A stretch of 53,188 bases of DNA from Hafnia alvei (GCF_900095695.1 NZ_FMIQ01000043.1:1-53188), one strand, 5' to 3'. Counted from the stretch's first letter, positions 17,955-27,207 are shown. Notes: generated by a model from the letters alone, not told the origin. Numbers and translations are program-made.

Positions 17955-18285
17955 TGTGGGTTTCCTGCGGTGATGTGACGATCTTTTTCACCGCTGTTAG
18001 CGTGCGCTCAGGAAAGCGGAGAAACGTGTTGATACTGCTGTGGACGCAGCGGCAATGGGTAAAGCGTTCAGCGCCTTCCAGTTCAATATCGGCAATTAAT
18101 AAGACGACATCCGCTGAGGCTACGTCATGCTCTGATAACTGATTTTCAATACCAAGTGCGCCTTGAGTTTCAATTTTTACCTGCCATTTTTCTTGTTGGC
18201 AAATTTTCTCTAATCTTTCTGCGGCCATATAGGTATGAGCTACGCCGCTAATACATCCGGTGACCGCAACCAGTTTTATTGTCAT
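17941..18285 (-). CDS. frwD: PTS fructose-type EIIB component FrwD
   Basis: A 114-residue cytoplasmic PTS phosphocarrier. VAVTGCISGVAHTYMAAE is the fructose-family EIIB loop, with the phosphorylated Cys at residue 11. The start is ATG 18283-18285 with GAGGA seven bases upstream; the open frame continues upstream but without homology. It is the last gene of the minus-strand frwC-frwB-pflD-pflC-frwD operon and is similar in length to E. coli FrwD (113). Its C-terminal half diverges from FrwB (HCRCVHSSINTF). Having two EIIB genes in one PTS is a feature shared with E. coli. Confidence 0.93.
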   Translation of the reverse strand: MTIKLVAVTGCISGVAHTYMAAERLEKICQQEKWQVKIETQGALGIENQLSEHDVASADVVLLIADIELEGAERFTHCRCVHSSINTFLRFPERTLTAVKKIVTSPQETHINIR

Positions 18286-18310
18286 TTTAGTATCCTCGCT
18301 AGCACACTCA

Positions 18311-19198
18311 TTACCCACCCGTTATAACACGATATCCAGCATTGATAGCGAGTTGCCGTATTGGTTCGATCTCTGCCTCGCTAGGAGCCACTACATCGTT
18401 CATTTTATAAGGGCGATTCAGCAGACGATATTTGGCTTCGCCAAACAGATGAAACGGCAGCAAATGGATTTCAGGTAGTGTGAACGGAGCCAAGAATTCT
18501 AATATGGCCCGAAAATTGTCCACGTCTAGCGTATAGCCGGGAATAAGCGGTACGCGTGGGATGAGTGTTATTCCTTCTTCAATTAGCTGAGTGAAATTTC
18601 GTAGCACGCGTGGCTGGTGCATATTGAGCAGGTTTTTCGCTCGCACCGTATCCATGATTTTTAGGTCAAACAGAACGGAATCACACTGCTTGGCCAGTGC
18701 TAGAAGCGTATTGGTGCTGGCATCGCCCGCGGTTTCTATCGCGGTATTAATACCTAAAAATTTTAGCTGAGTGAGAAGTTGTAGGGCGAAGGGCGCTTGC
18801 ATTAGTACTTCGCCGCCAGAGAGGGTGACACCCCCTCCAGACGAGCGGAAAAATACGTCGTCTTTCAGTACTTCTTTCAGTAGATCGTCGAGCGAGATAT
18901 CGTGGCCAATGCGTTCCATCGCCGTGGCTGGGCATTCATCGACATTATTCAGACACGGCTGGCAGTGCAGGCACTTGGCTTCGCGACGTACGATGTGTAT
19001 TTGATTGGAGATTGATTCGGGGTTTGCACACCACGGGCAGGTGTGTGGACAACCTTTGAAAAATACGACGGTGCGGATCCCGCCACCGTCGTTAAGCGAA
19101 TAACGTTGGATATTAAAGATCCGCGCCACATTGCTGGGCAAGTGCCCAGCGGATGTCGGCTGGTTAGAGCTGATGTGCCGTACGGCGAATGATGTCAT
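18311..19198 (-). CDS. pflC: Glycyl-radical enzyme activase PflC (radical SAM)
   Basis: A 295-residue radical S-adenosylmethionine protein that installs the glycyl radical on PflD under anaerobic conditions. Visible are the cluster motif CPHTCPWC (C50, C54, C57), an added ferredoxin-like CLHCQPC...C segment typical of activases with an auxiliary 4Fe-4S cluster, and GGGVTLSGGE. The start is ATG 19196-19198 with AAGGAG, matching the E. coli PflC beginning; it lies inside the 3' end of pflD (35-base overlap), indicating translational coupling. The longer open frame upstream is only the pflD overlap. Confidence 0.95.
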   Translation of the reverse strand: MTSFAVRHISSNQPTSAGHLPSNVARIFNIQRYSLNDGGGIRTVVFFKGCPHTCPWCANPESISNQIHIVRREAKCLHCQPCLNNVDECPATAMERIGHDISLDDLLKEVLKDDVFFRSSGGGVTLSGGEVLMQAPFALQLLTQLKFLGINTAIETAGDASTNTLLALAKQCDSVLFDLKIMDTVRAKNLLNMHQPRVLRNFTQLIEEGITLIPRVPLIPGYTLDVDNFRAILEFLAPFTLPEIHLLPFHLFGEAKYRLLNRPYKMNDVVAPSEAEIEPIRQLAINAGYRVITGG

Positions 19199-21461
19199 CT
19201 TGGATCTCCTTCGACAGCTCAACAAAGAAGGCGCTGTAACCAGCCACGCGCACCACGAGCCCCGCGTAATCTTGTGGTTTTGCCTGTGCAGCACGTAATG
19301 TCTCGGCATTCACCACGTTAAATTGAATATGCTGTAGCTTAAGTTTAGTGAACGCACCCAGAAAATCGGCGAGCTTGTTCAGCCCTGATTGGCCTTCCAG
19401 CGTAGACGGAGTGAATTTAACGTTCAGCAATGTACCGTTTGAAAGCAGATAGTTATCCAATTTGCTCACCGATTTGAGTACCGCGGTTGGCCCCTGTGCA
19501 TCTTGACCGAGCATCGGCGATAAACCGCCGTCGGCGAGCTGCTCACCTGCGTAACGTCCATCAGGCGTTGCGCCTACCACCGCACCGAGCGGCACGTGCG
19601 CTGAAACGGTATAGGAACCCGGCGTGAACTGCCCACCACGGGGGTTGCGGTAGGTTTCAACTTCTTTGCAGTAAAAACGCAGTAAATCGGCGCTGATGTT
19701 ATCAACCACGTCGATATCGTTGCCGTACTTCTCGAAACGATTGATCAGACGGGCACGGATTTTCTCGCCTTCCGGCGTTGCAAAATTAGCCTTCAGCGTT
19801 GCAATGAGCTCATCAAAACTGAGTCGCTGTTGATCGAAAACCATGCCTTTTAAGGCATGTAGAGAGTCGCTGAGGTTTGCGATACCAATGCCTTGTACAC
19901 CAGAGAAATTATAGCGTGCCCCCCCTTCGGTAATGTCTTTACCGTTGCTTAGGCAGTCACTAATAAAGGATGAAAGCAGCGGCACCGGTGCCCAATCGCG
20001 ATGGCCGACATCGCAGATATTACTGCCTTGGGCCATCAATTTTACGTAGTAGCAAATTTTGCAGCGAATCTGTTCCAGCAGGTCTTCGTAATGCAGATTG
20101 GCGTTGCCTTCATTTTCGAGCAGAACGATCTCCATGACTTTGAGCAGATTAAACATAGCTATGTCATGTAAGCCGTAGGTTTTGCCCGGAATAGAGAGCT
20201 CTACACAGCCGACCACCGAATAATCTCGTGCATCTTCTAGCGAAACGCCACGATTCAAAAACGCTGGAACAACGACTTCATCATTGAAGATCTGGGGAAT
20301 ACCGGTGCCAATGCGAATAGTTTCGGCGGTTTTCAGCAGGAAAGGGCGGTCGATTAATTCATTCACACGAACGCCGAGGTTGGGCTGTGGAAGCTGAGTG
20401 TTTTGGTATGCGTCTAGGCATAAAAACGATAAGACGTTGACCGCGCTGCGGCCCGTTTCCGTCAGACCACCCAGTAAGATAGTGTAACCCGTTGGAAAAC
20501 CGGCAAAATAGCGTGCGCTTGAGGTGGAGCGAAGTAGCACAATATCGTTGCATTTGATCCACAGTGATTCCAATAGCTCGCGCAGGAAAAGTGGATCTTC
20601 ACCTTGATTCAATGAAGATTGATAAAAGGGCAACATATATTGGTCAAAACGCCCTAATGAAAGTGAGCTAGCGTTCGACTCATATTGCAGAATGATGTTC
20701 ATATACCAAAACAGCTGACAGGCCTGATAGAAGTCCTGCGGAGGCTCCGCTGAAATGATGCTGGATACTTCTGCCAATTTGACGAGTTCTTGGCGACGTC
20801 GCTCATCTGGGCAAGCCAACGCCATTTCTTGCGCTAGCGCGCTATAACGCAGTATGTGGCGCTGCGAGGCTTCTAGCAGTAAAAAAGCAGCCTGATAAAA
20901 AGCGTTATCAGGTTGCTCTGAGATCAGTAAACGCATTTCGCTGACCAGCGCGCCTAGGCCATTTTTCAGCAGACGAGGGTAGTCAATGATGATGTGCCCT
21001 TGCCCTTTGTCAGTTTGATTAATACTGAAAATTTGTGTTTTTACTGCGGCTTTGACTTCATCGTCCATCTGCCCGTTGATGAAGTCTTTCATTGAACGTT
21101 TTTCCCAATAAGGGAATAGCTGTTCGCGGTAAATGGCTTTATCCGCGTCTGAGATCTCGAAACGATCCTGCGGGCGAGTCGGGAATTGGTCTAGTTCTTT
21201 GAGAAGCCAATAGGGATCCATTTCAGGAGACATGATCCCTGCGCGTGGTTTAACGGTGCGGTTGCCCGCGATTAACTCATCGGCTCGGATAGAGATCTCA
21301 ACATGATCGAGTATGTATGCAGTGGCTTTAGCACGGCGCAAAATCGTTGGCTCGCCCTCTGTTTGCTGGTGGCTTGCGGTATAGAGCAAGGCTCGCTCCA
21401 GAGAAATTTCTCTTGGGTTAGCAAACATCGCTGCTTTTAAGCGTTCGATACGAGCGGTCAT
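19164..21461 (-). CDS. pflD: Glycyl radical enzyme PflD (probable anhydro-sugar-phosphate lyase)
   Basis: A 765-residue glycyl radical enzyme. The active-site Cys is C419 in VVGCVELSIPGK, followed by the Glu (E421) seen in C-O-bond-cleaving lyases and dehydratases rather than in true pyruvate formate-lyase. The radical site is G741 in RVAGYSAFF near the C-terminus. It aligns with E. coli PflD. From memory, the E. coli enzyme was recently reported to open 1,5-anhydromannitol-6-phosphate to 1-deoxyfructose-6-phosphate, which Fsa aldolase cleaves. That fits the PTS and fsaB neighbours here, but the substrate in this organism is inferred. Start ATG 21461 with GGAG. Confidence 0.95.
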   Translation of the reverse strand: MTARIERLKAAMFANPREISLERALLYTASHQQTEGEPTILRRAKATAYILDHVEISIRADELIAGNRTVKPRAGIMSPEMDPYWLLKELDQFPTRPQDRFEISDADKAIYREQLFPYWEKRSMKDFINGQMDDEVKAAVKTQIFSINQTDKGQGHIIIDYPRLLKNGLGALVSEMRLLISEQPDNAFYQAAFLLLEASQRHILRYSALAQEMALACPDERRRQELVKLAEVSSIISAEPPQDFYQACQLFWYMNIILQYESNASSLSLGRFDQYMLPFYQSSLNQGEDPLFLRELLESLWIKCNDIVLLRSTSSARYFAGFPTGYTILLGGLTETGRSAVNVLSFLCLDAYQNTQLPQPNLGVRVNELIDRPFLLKTAETIRIGTGIPQIFNDEVVVPAFLNRGVSLEDARDYSVVGCVELSIPGKTYGLHDIAMFNLLKVMEIVLLENEGNANLHYEDLLEQIRCKICYYVKLMAQGSNICDVGHRDWAPVPLLSSFISDCLSNGKDITEGGARYNFSGVQGIGIANLSDSLHALKGMVFDQQRLSFDELIATLKANFATPEGEKIRARLINRFEKYGNDIDVVDNISADLLRFYCKEVETYRNPRGGQFTPGSYTVSAHVPLGAVVGATPDGRYAGEQLADGGLSPMLGQDAQGPTAVLKSVSKLDNYLLSNGTLLNVKFTPSTLEGQSGLNKLADFLGAFTKLKLQHIQFNVVNAETLRAAQAKPQDYAGLVVRVAGYSAFFVELSKEIQDDIIRRTAHQL

Positions 21462-21490
21462 AGTGGACTCCGATCCGAGAATTCAGCGGG

Positions 21491-21522
21491 GAACGGTTAT
21501 GGATTCAAAACCATACCCGTTC
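21491..21522 (-). other. Intercistronic hairpin between frwB and pflD
   Basis: On the minus strand GAACGG-G-TATGG pairs with CCATA-A-CCGTTC (11 of 12 bases) around an 8-base loop, in the 67-base gap between the frwB stop and the pflD start. There is no T run. It may be an RNA-processing or stability element that adjusts the ratio of PTS to enzyme (inference). Confidence 0.45.
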
Positions 21523-21528
21523 TAGCGA

Positions 21529-21849
21529 TTAGGCCGTTTGTGAAATATGTGGCTCTATTTTGCCCATGATGGCATCTGCGCGTTTAACCGCGTCGCTGAT
21601 GTTGACGCGCACGATGGTTTTACCTTGGAATCTTTCCTCGAACTTGATGCCGATGTCTTTGGTTAAGATCACCATATCTGCAGATGCAACGTCTTCAGCC
21701 GTTAATTCGTTTTCTAATCCGATGGATCCTTGGGTTTCAACTTTGCATTCCCAGCCTTTAGTTTTCGCTGCGCGTTCTAAGGCTTCAGCCGCCATATAAG
21801 TATGGGCAACACCGGATGGGCAAGCGGTTACAGCGATAATCTTTGTCAT
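21529..21849 (-). CDS. frwB: PTS fructose-type EIIB component FrwB
   Basis: A 106-residue EIIB domain. VTACPSGVAHTYMAAEAL carries the phosphoryl-accepting Cys at residue 10, and the whole length is one domain (E. coli FrwB is the same size). It passes phosphate from the EIIA domain of PtsA to the sugar at FrwC. It follows frwC by 21 bases in the same operon. Start ATG 21849 with GAGGACATC upstream. Confidence 0.95.
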   Translation of the reverse strand: MTKIIAVTACPSGVAHTYMAAEALERAAKTKGWECKVETQGSIGLENELTAEDVASADMVILTKDIGIKFEERFQGKTIVRVNISDAVKRADAIMGKIEPHISQTA

Positions 21850-21870
21850 AATGATGTCCTCAAAGCAGAA

Positions 21871-22953
21871 TTAATTGATTTCAAAATCCAGATCTAAATC
21901 GTCTTCTTGATTCTCTGTTTGCACGGCCTGTTTTTTGGCGGCCAAACTTTTTAATAAGTTGACGCACAGCGCGGTGACCACCATGCCAACGGCCAGCGCG
22001 GCGATATAACCAAGCTTTCCTTCAACGACAGGCAGAACGATAAGCCCTCCCCAACCGGCGTAGCACTGAGCACCAAACAATGCGGCGGTTACCGCACCGC
22101 AGGCGGAGCCGATCATGATGGATGGGATCACCCGCAATGGGTCGGCGGCGGCAAAAGGAATGGCACCTTCGGTGACGCCCACGCAGCCCATGAGCAGCGC
22201 AGCTTTGCCTGCTTCTTTTTCTTCTGCGTTGTAGTACTTGCGACCAATCAGGGTGGCAAAGCCTAATCCAAGAGGGGGAATAGCAATTGCTACGGCGGCA
22301 ATAGCTACAACGCTATAAACACCTTGGGCGACGCAGATAAGCATGAAGGCGTAGGCGACTTTGTTGACGGGACCACCCATATCAAAAGCCAGCATGAGCC
22401 CCATGATAACGGCGAGGACGACGATGCTGCCCTGCTGCATGCCTTGCAACCAGTGGGTTAAGCCTGAGGTGAGCGCGCCAACGGGTTCGCCTAATCCCCA
22501 CATCATGATCCCCGCAGTGAGGAGAGTGCCGATAATTGGAATAACGAAGATAGGCATGACCGAACGCAGGAGCTTGGGAACAGGGATCTTCTTGAGATAA
22601 AACACGATGATGCCGCCGATAATCCCGGCGATGATGGCCCCGAAAAAGCCCGCACCAAATGAATTGCCTACCCATGCGCCGATGGCGCAGGGAGCCAGCG
22701 CAGAGCGGTCTGCGATGGAGTAACCAATATAAGCAGCCAGAAAGGGCACCATCAATGTCAGACCGGCAACGCCGATATCAAACAGCTTTTTTAAGTTAGG
22801 ATCGGTCGCTGCATCGGGCACGGCACCTCTGCCGTATAGCATGACGGAGACAGCAAGCAGAATGCCGCCGGCAACGACAAAAGGGATCATATGCGAGACG
22901 CCAGTCATTAAGTGCTGGCGGGTATTTTTAAGTATCTGAACCAACTCTTTCAT
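21871..22953 (-). CDS. frwC: PTS fructose-type EIIC permease FrwC
   Basis: A 360-residue membrane permease (E. coli 359). The reading begins MKELVQILKNTRQHLMTGVS, nearly identical to the E. coli protein, from ATG 22951-22953 with GGAG six bases upstream; the open frame extends 39 codons further without support. It has about eight to ten membrane helices and the conserved GVTEGAIPFAAADPLRVIPS segment that binds the sugar. It ends in the acidic tail EDDLDLDFEIN, also found in E. coli. First gene of the minus-strand operon, divergent from ptsA. Confidence 0.95.
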   Translation of the reverse strand: MKELVQILKNTRQHLMTGVSHMIPFVVAGGILLAVSVMLYGRGAVPDAATDPNLKKLFDIGVAGLTLMVPFLAAYIGYSIADRSALAPCAIGAWVGNSFGAGFFGAIIAGIIGGIIVFYLKKIPVPKLLRSVMPIFVIPIIGTLLTAGIMMWGLGEPVGALTSGLTHWLQGMQQGSIVVLAVIMGLMLAFDMGGPVNKVAYAFMLICVAQGVYSVVAIAAVAIAIPPLGLGFATLIGRKYYNAEEKEAGKAALLMGCVGVTEGAIPFAAADPLRVIPSIMIGSACGAVTAALFGAQCYAGWGGLIVLPVVEGKLGYIAALAVGMVVTALCVNLLKSLAAKKQAVQTENQEDDLDLDFEIN

Positions 22954-23290
22954 CGCGTTCTCCAGTACAGAGAGTGAATGCATGGATGGGCCATCAAGGC
23001 CGATCTGACTCGAAACTGGACTCCACAATAGGCAATCTGAAGTTCGGCAGACAGTGGAGAAAAATGCCATTTACTGGATATTTGTACGGTGTGAATGAAA
23101 ATGAGATCGGGCGCAAACTTATGGTGAATGAATCGGAGAATCTAGCGATAATTTGCGATGTGAGCAGCATCTCACTTTGGGTGGGTGATTACATTTGTCC
23201 AGTGTTTGGCATTTTTGTCCCATATCCGCATGGGCCGCACTACTTCTATCCTGTCTAGCATTATCAAGCGTTAGCTCAGGAGAGTGTGCC
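22954..23290. promoter_or_regulatory. Divergent frwC/ptsA control region with CRP-like site
   Basis: This 337-base interval must hold promoters for both arms of the cluster. TGTGA-GCAGCA-TCTCA (23159-23174) matches the CRP consensus TGTGA-N6-TCACA at nine of ten positions and is flanked by AT-rich DNA. CRP control would fit a PTS catabolic operon. I cannot place the promoters with confidence. Confidence 0.4.
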
Positions 23291-25792
23291 ATGTCGCAAG
23301 TGCTGAAATTTACCTGTGAATTGCCGAACGGTGTTCACGCCCGCCCGGCGAGCCATATCGAAACGCTGTGCAATCAGTTCACCGCGCATATTGAGTGGCT
23401 CAATTTACGCACTGGACGAAAAGGGAATGCCAAAAGCGCTTTGGCGCTGATTGGTACCGATACTTTACACGGTGATGAATGCCATCTCATGATTGAGGGC
23501 GCTGATGCTGAGCAGGCGCATGAGCGCCTATCTTCCTTTATTAAGAATGAATTCCCCCACTGTGATGCGCCTTTGCCACAGATAGCGCAAACGCAGGAGG
23601 AAGTATTACCGCAGTCCTTGACCAATCTAAATCCTAAAATTGTGCGGGCGCGTTCGGTTTGCGGTGGGATTGCGACTGGAATTTTGGTGCATTTATCTGG
23701 CATCGATTTTAATCGTCTGGGTGAGCTGCCTGCGTCACGCGGTGTGGAAGAAGAGCAAAGAGAGCTGGATGCCGGACTAAGTCGCCTATTGAAGTCTTTG
23801 GATCTTCAATTGATGGATGATAGTGGAACGGCCAGCGCGGTTCTTGAGGCTCACCGTTCGTTATTAAGTGATAACTCCTTACGTAACAAGCTATTAGAGC
23901 AGGTTGTTGAAGGTGCTAGCTGTGCCCACGCTATCGTGGCTGCCGGTGAGTATTTCTGTCAGCAGTTTGCCGCATCGGCCAGTGAATATCTGCAAGAGCG
24001 TGCGTTAGACGTACGCGATGTGTGCTTCCAGCTTTTACAGCAAATTTATGGTACTCAGCGTTTTCCTTCTCAAATATCCCTGCAGCAAAACAGTATTTGT
24101 ATGGCTGACGAACTGACGCCAAGTCAGTTTTTAGAGCTGGATAAATCGCTATTGAAAGGCCTGCTGTTGAACAGCGGTGGTAGCACGTCGCATACGGTTA
24201 TTTTGGCACGCTCATTCAATATCCCCACGTTGGTTGGCGTTGACGCCAATGCTCTTGCAGATTATGAGCAGCAAAACGTGCAGATTGACGGTGATTTAGG
24301 GCTGATCGCGGTGGAGATGTCGCCTGAAGTACAGCGCTATTATCAGCAGGAAGCGCAGGTACAGGCGCGCATTCGTGAACAGCAGCAGGCCTATCTTTCG
24401 GCACAAGGGCGCAGCGCAGACGGCGTGCGTTTGGAAGTGGCCGCGAATATTGCCCATTCCATTGAGGCCGCACCAGCGTTTGGTAACGGTGCCGAGTCGG
24501 TAGGGTTGTTCCGAACCGAAATGCTGTATATGGATCGTGCTCATGCGCCTTCAGAAAATGAACTTTACAATATTTATTGCCAAGCGTTAGAGGGAGCGAA
24601 TGGGCGTAGCATCATTGTGCGAACCATGGATATCGGGGGCGATAAGCCCGTAGAGTATCTTAAGATCCCGGCAGAGAATAACCCGTTCCTTGGCTATCGC
24701 GCGGTGCGTATTTATCAGGAGTTTATTTCTCTATTCCATACCCAACTGCGCTCGATCCTGCGCGCCTCTGCGCATGGCTCACTCAAGATAATAATCCCGA
24801 TGATTTCTTCTATGGAAGAGATTTTATGGGTGAAAGATCAGCTGGCTGAAGTGAAGCAAAACTTACGTGCAGAACAGATCCCTTTCGATGAAAAGATCCC
24901 GCTTGGCATCATGCTAGAAGTGCCGTCGGTGATGTTTATTATCGATCAATGCTGTGAAGAAATTGATTTCTTTAGTATCGGCAGTAACGACCTGACCCAG
25001 TATCTGCTCGCCGTCGATCGTGATAATGCCAAAGTGACGAAACACTATAACAGCCTAAACCCAGCCTTCTTACGTGCGCTTGATCATGCGGTTCGTGAAG
25101 TGCATCGGCAGGGTAAATGGATTGGGCTATGCGGTGAGCTCGGTGCGAAAGGTTCAGTTTTGCCGCTTCTCCTGGGCTTGGGGCTTGATGAAATTAGCAT
25201 GAGCGCCCCTTCAATTCCTGCCACCAAAGCGCGCCTTGCACAGCTAGATAGCCGAGAGTGTCGTTTGCTGCTCAATCAAGCGATGGCCTGCCGAACGTCT
25301 TTAGAGGTAGAGCATTTGTTGGCTCAATTCAGGATGACGCAGCAAGACGCACCGTTGATTAGCGCAGATTGCATTTCGTTAAGTAATGATTGGCGCAGTA
25401 AAGAGGAAGTCATCAAAGGCATGACTGATAACCTGCTGTTGGCGGGGCGGTGCCGCTATCCACGCAAGCTGGGGGCAGATCTGTGGGCGAGAGAGGCTGT
25501 GTTTTCCACAGGCCTAGGCTTTGGCTTCGCGATTCCACACACCAAATCCGAGCATATTGAGCAGTCCACCATCAGCGTTGCGCGGCTTCCACAGCCTGTG
25601 GTTTGGGGAGACGAGGAAGCCCAATACATCATCATGTTAACGCTGAACAAACATGCCGCTGGCGATCAGCATATGCGGATCTTTTCTCGACTGGCACGTC
25701 GCATTATGCATGAAGAGTTTCGCTCGGCGCTGGTTGAAGCTAAAGAGGCAACCGATGTGGCTAATTTACTGGCTCGTGAGCTAGATATTTAA
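23291..25792 (+). CDS. ptsA: Multiphosphoryl transfer protein PtsA (HPr-EI-EIIA fusion)
   Basis: An 833-residue fusion, the same length as E. coli PtsA/FrwA. In order: an HPr-like domain with GVHARPASH (H16), an enzyme I domain with the phospho-His in GGSTSHTVILARS (H301), the PEP-binding barrel (VGLFRTEMLYMDR, IGSNDLTQYLLAVDRDN, GLCGELG), and a fructose-type EIIA domain with FAIPHTKSEH (H750). It can carry phosphate from PEP to FrwB/FrwD without the general PTS proteins. The start is ATG 23291 with AGGAG eight bases upstream; a 32-codon upstream extension is open but lacks homology. fsaB follows 16 bases later. Confidence 0.96.
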   Translation: MSQVLKFTCELPNGVHARPASHIETLCNQFTAHIEWLNLRTGRKGNAKSALALIGTDTLHGDECHLMIEGADAEQAHERLSSFIKNEFPHCDAPLPQIAQTQEEVLPQSLTNLNPKIVRARSVCGGIATGILVHLSGIDFNRLGELPASRGVEEEQRELDAGLSRLLKSLDLQLMDDSGTASAVLEAHRSLLSDNSLRNKLLEQVVEGASCAHAIVAAGEYFCQQFAASASEYLQERALDVRDVCFQLLQQIYGTQRFPSQISLQQNSICMADELTPSQFLELDKSLLKGLLLNSGGSTSHTVILARSFNIPTLVGVDANALADYEQQNVQIDGDLGLIAVEMSPEVQRYYQQEAQVQARIREQQQAYLSAQGRSADGVRLEVAANIAHSIEAAPAFGNGAESVGLFRTEMLYMDRAHAPSENELYNIYCQALEGANGRSIIVRTMDIGGDKPVEYLKIPAENNPFLGYRAVRIYQEFISLFHTQLRSILRASAHGSLKIIIPMISSMEEILWVKDQLAEVKQNLRAEQIPFDEKIPLGIMLEVPSVMFIIDQCCEEIDFFSIGSNDLTQYLLAVDRDNAKVTKHYNSLNPAFLRALDHAVREVHRQGKWIGLCGELGAKGSVLPLLLGLGLDEISMSAPSIPATKARLAQLDSRECRLLLNQAMACRTSLEVEHLLAQFRMTQQDAPLISADCISLSNDWRSKEEVIKGMTDNLLLAGRCRYPRKLGADLWAREAVFSTGLGFGFAIPHTKSEHIEQSTISVARLPQPVVWGDEEAQYIIMLTLNKHAAGDQHMRIFSRLARRIMHEEFRSALVEAKEATDVANLLARELDI

Positions 25793-25808
25793 TCTAAGGA
25801 AATAGGCT

Positions 25809-26474
25809 ATGGAACTCTATCTAGATACCGCAGATATCGCAGAAGTAAAACGTTTGGCACGTATTTTCCCATTGCAAGGAGTGACTACTAACCCAAGCAT
25901 TGTCGCCAAAGCAGGCCAGCCGGTTTGGGCGGTTTTGCCGCAGCTCAGAGAAGCGCTGGGGGGCAGTGGGATTTTATTTGCGCAGGTTATGGGGCGGAAT
26001 GCCGAGCAGATGGTGTTAGAAGCTAAACAGCTTGCGGGACAGGTTTCTGGGCTGGTGGTTAAGGTCCCCGTCACACAGGAAGGCCTGGCGGCAATTAAAC
26101 AGCTGAAAATATTGGGTATCCCAACGCTGGGTACCGCGGTTTATAGCGCCGCACAAGGATTATTGGCCGCGCTGGCGGGCGCTGATTACGTCGCGCCTTA
26201 TGTGAATCGTATTGATGCACAGGGCGGTGATGGGATTAAAACGGTGCAGGAGCTTCAGTCTCTGTTAGAGATACATGCCCCGCATGCCAAAGTGCTAGCG
26301 GCCAGTTTTAAAACACCGCGTCAGGCCTTGGATTGCTTATTAGCGGGTTGTGAGGCGATAACGCTGCCGCTGGATGTGGCGCAGCAATTCTTGGCTTCCC
26401 CAGCCGTGGATGCGGCGGTGGAGAAGTTTGAGCAGGACTGGCAAGGGGCGTTTGGTTGTTTGTCGCTCGGATAA
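25809..26474 (+). CDS. fsaB: Fructose-6-phosphate aldolase FsaB (TalC)
   Basis: A 221-residue class I aldolase of the small transaldolase family (E. coli FsaB 220). The Schiff-base lysine is K85 (VVKVPVT); Y131 ([13 protein letters not shown]) is the family's general acid/base. N-terminal [10 protein letters not shown] and GVTTNPSI are the usual substrate loops. Known activity: reversible cleavage of fructose-6-phosphate or 1-deoxyfructose-6-phosphate to glyceraldehyde-3-phosphate plus dihydroxyacetone or hydroxyacetone. It is co-transcribed with ptsA. In E. coli gldA follows; here it does not. Confidence 0.96.
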   Translation: MELYLDTADIAEVKRLARIFPLQGVTTNPSIVAKAGQPVWAVLPQLREALGGSGILFAQVMGRNAEQMVLEAKQLAGQVSGLVVKVPVTQEGLAAIKQLKILGIPTLGTAVYSAAQGLLAALAGADYVAPYVNRIDAQGGDGIKTVQELQSLLEIHAPHAKVLAASFKTPRQALDCLLAGCEAITLPLDVAQQFLASPAVDAAVEKFEQDWQGAFGCLSLG

Positions 26475-26567
26475 CGACATAAAGGCGGGGCGAGTGTTAA
26501 ATTTTGGACTCATTCCGCCAATCCATCGCTAGCTTCGAATAAAGGATATGGCTAAAAATATCGCTGA

Positions 26568-26852
26568 CTAATGGGATGCAAGTTCTCGGAAGAACGCGGG
26601 ATTAGCCTGAATGGTCGCTAACACTTTTGCCGCCAGCCCCGTTGGGTTACGCCTTTTCGTTTCCCAACTTTTGATGGTATCAACGCTGGTTCCCAGAGCT
26701 TTTGCCATTTCGCTTTGCGAAACGTTAAGCTGCTCTCTTATCGCCTTTACATCAGCGATAGCATAGTGGGTAACCCGAGTAGGGGCTTTAAGGCCACTTT
26801 TAATGTCGACAGCCTCTTCAAGAGATGTTTTTAGGTCGTCAAAAAAGCTCAT
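26568..26852 (-). CDS. HigA-type antitoxin, XRE family
   Basis: A 94-residue protein. Residues 1-40 (MSFFDDLKTSLEEAV...) are the toxin-binding N-terminus seen in HigA2/NadS-type antitoxins. The HTH is C-terminal (IREQLNVSQSEMAKALGTS, TIKSWETKRRNP). The start is ATG 26850-26852, one base after the toxin stop (TGATATG), with GAGG upstream; four extra upstream codons overlap the toxin. Toxin-first order and a C-terminal HTH are typical of the HigBA group. It probably represses its operon through the GTAC inverted repeats at 27208-27239. Confidence 0.9.
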   Translation of the reverse strand: MSFFDDLKTSLEEAVDIKSGLKAPTRVTHYAIADVKAIREQLNVSQSEMAKALGTSVDTIKSWETKRRNPTGLAAKVLATIQANPAFFRELASH

Positions 26853-26853
26853 A

Positions 26854-27186
26854 TCACACCTCATCTTTTAGCAATTTCGTTAGTTTCTTCAACTCTGCTT
26901 TTTCTGTATCGGTTAGGCTGTCTTTGGTGCTTTTGGGATAGGCCATGATCAGATAAATAATATCTTCAGTCGCTAGAAAGTAAATCACACGAGTACTACC
27001 GCTTTTTCCTTGTGAGCCAGCCGCCATTCTGATCTTTCGTAGGCCGCCTATTTTCTGTATCAGGTCACCTTTGCTTGGAGAGCTAATCAGTTCTTTTTGG
27101 AGCTCTTTTAATTCATCGTCCGTGGCAATCTGCTTGATTTGCCGCGTAAACATCGATGTTTCAATAAACTCAAGCGCGTGACTCAC
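26854..27186 (-). CDS. HigB-type (RelE superfamily) mRNA interferase toxin
   Basis: A 110-residue toxin. I choose GTG 27184-27186 as start because AAGGAG lies eight bases upstream and because LEFIETSMF then aligns with the HigB2 beginning; the frame is open nine codons further to an ATG without a site. The core GDLIQKIGGLRKIRMA and TRVIYFLA match the RelE/HigB2 fold (basic GLRKIR strand). Family role: ribosome-dependent mRNA cleavage. It forms a two-gene operon with the antitoxin and sits alone between fsaB and udp, which suggests acquisition. Confidence 0.88.
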   Translation of the reverse strand: MSHALEFIETSMFTRQIKQIATDDELKELQKELISSPSKGDLIQKIGGLRKIRMAAGSQGKSGSTRVIYFLATEDIIYLIMAYPKSTKDSLTDTEKAELKKLTKLLKDEV

Positions 27187-27207
27187 GGAGTCTGCTCCTT
27201 TGTAGGG

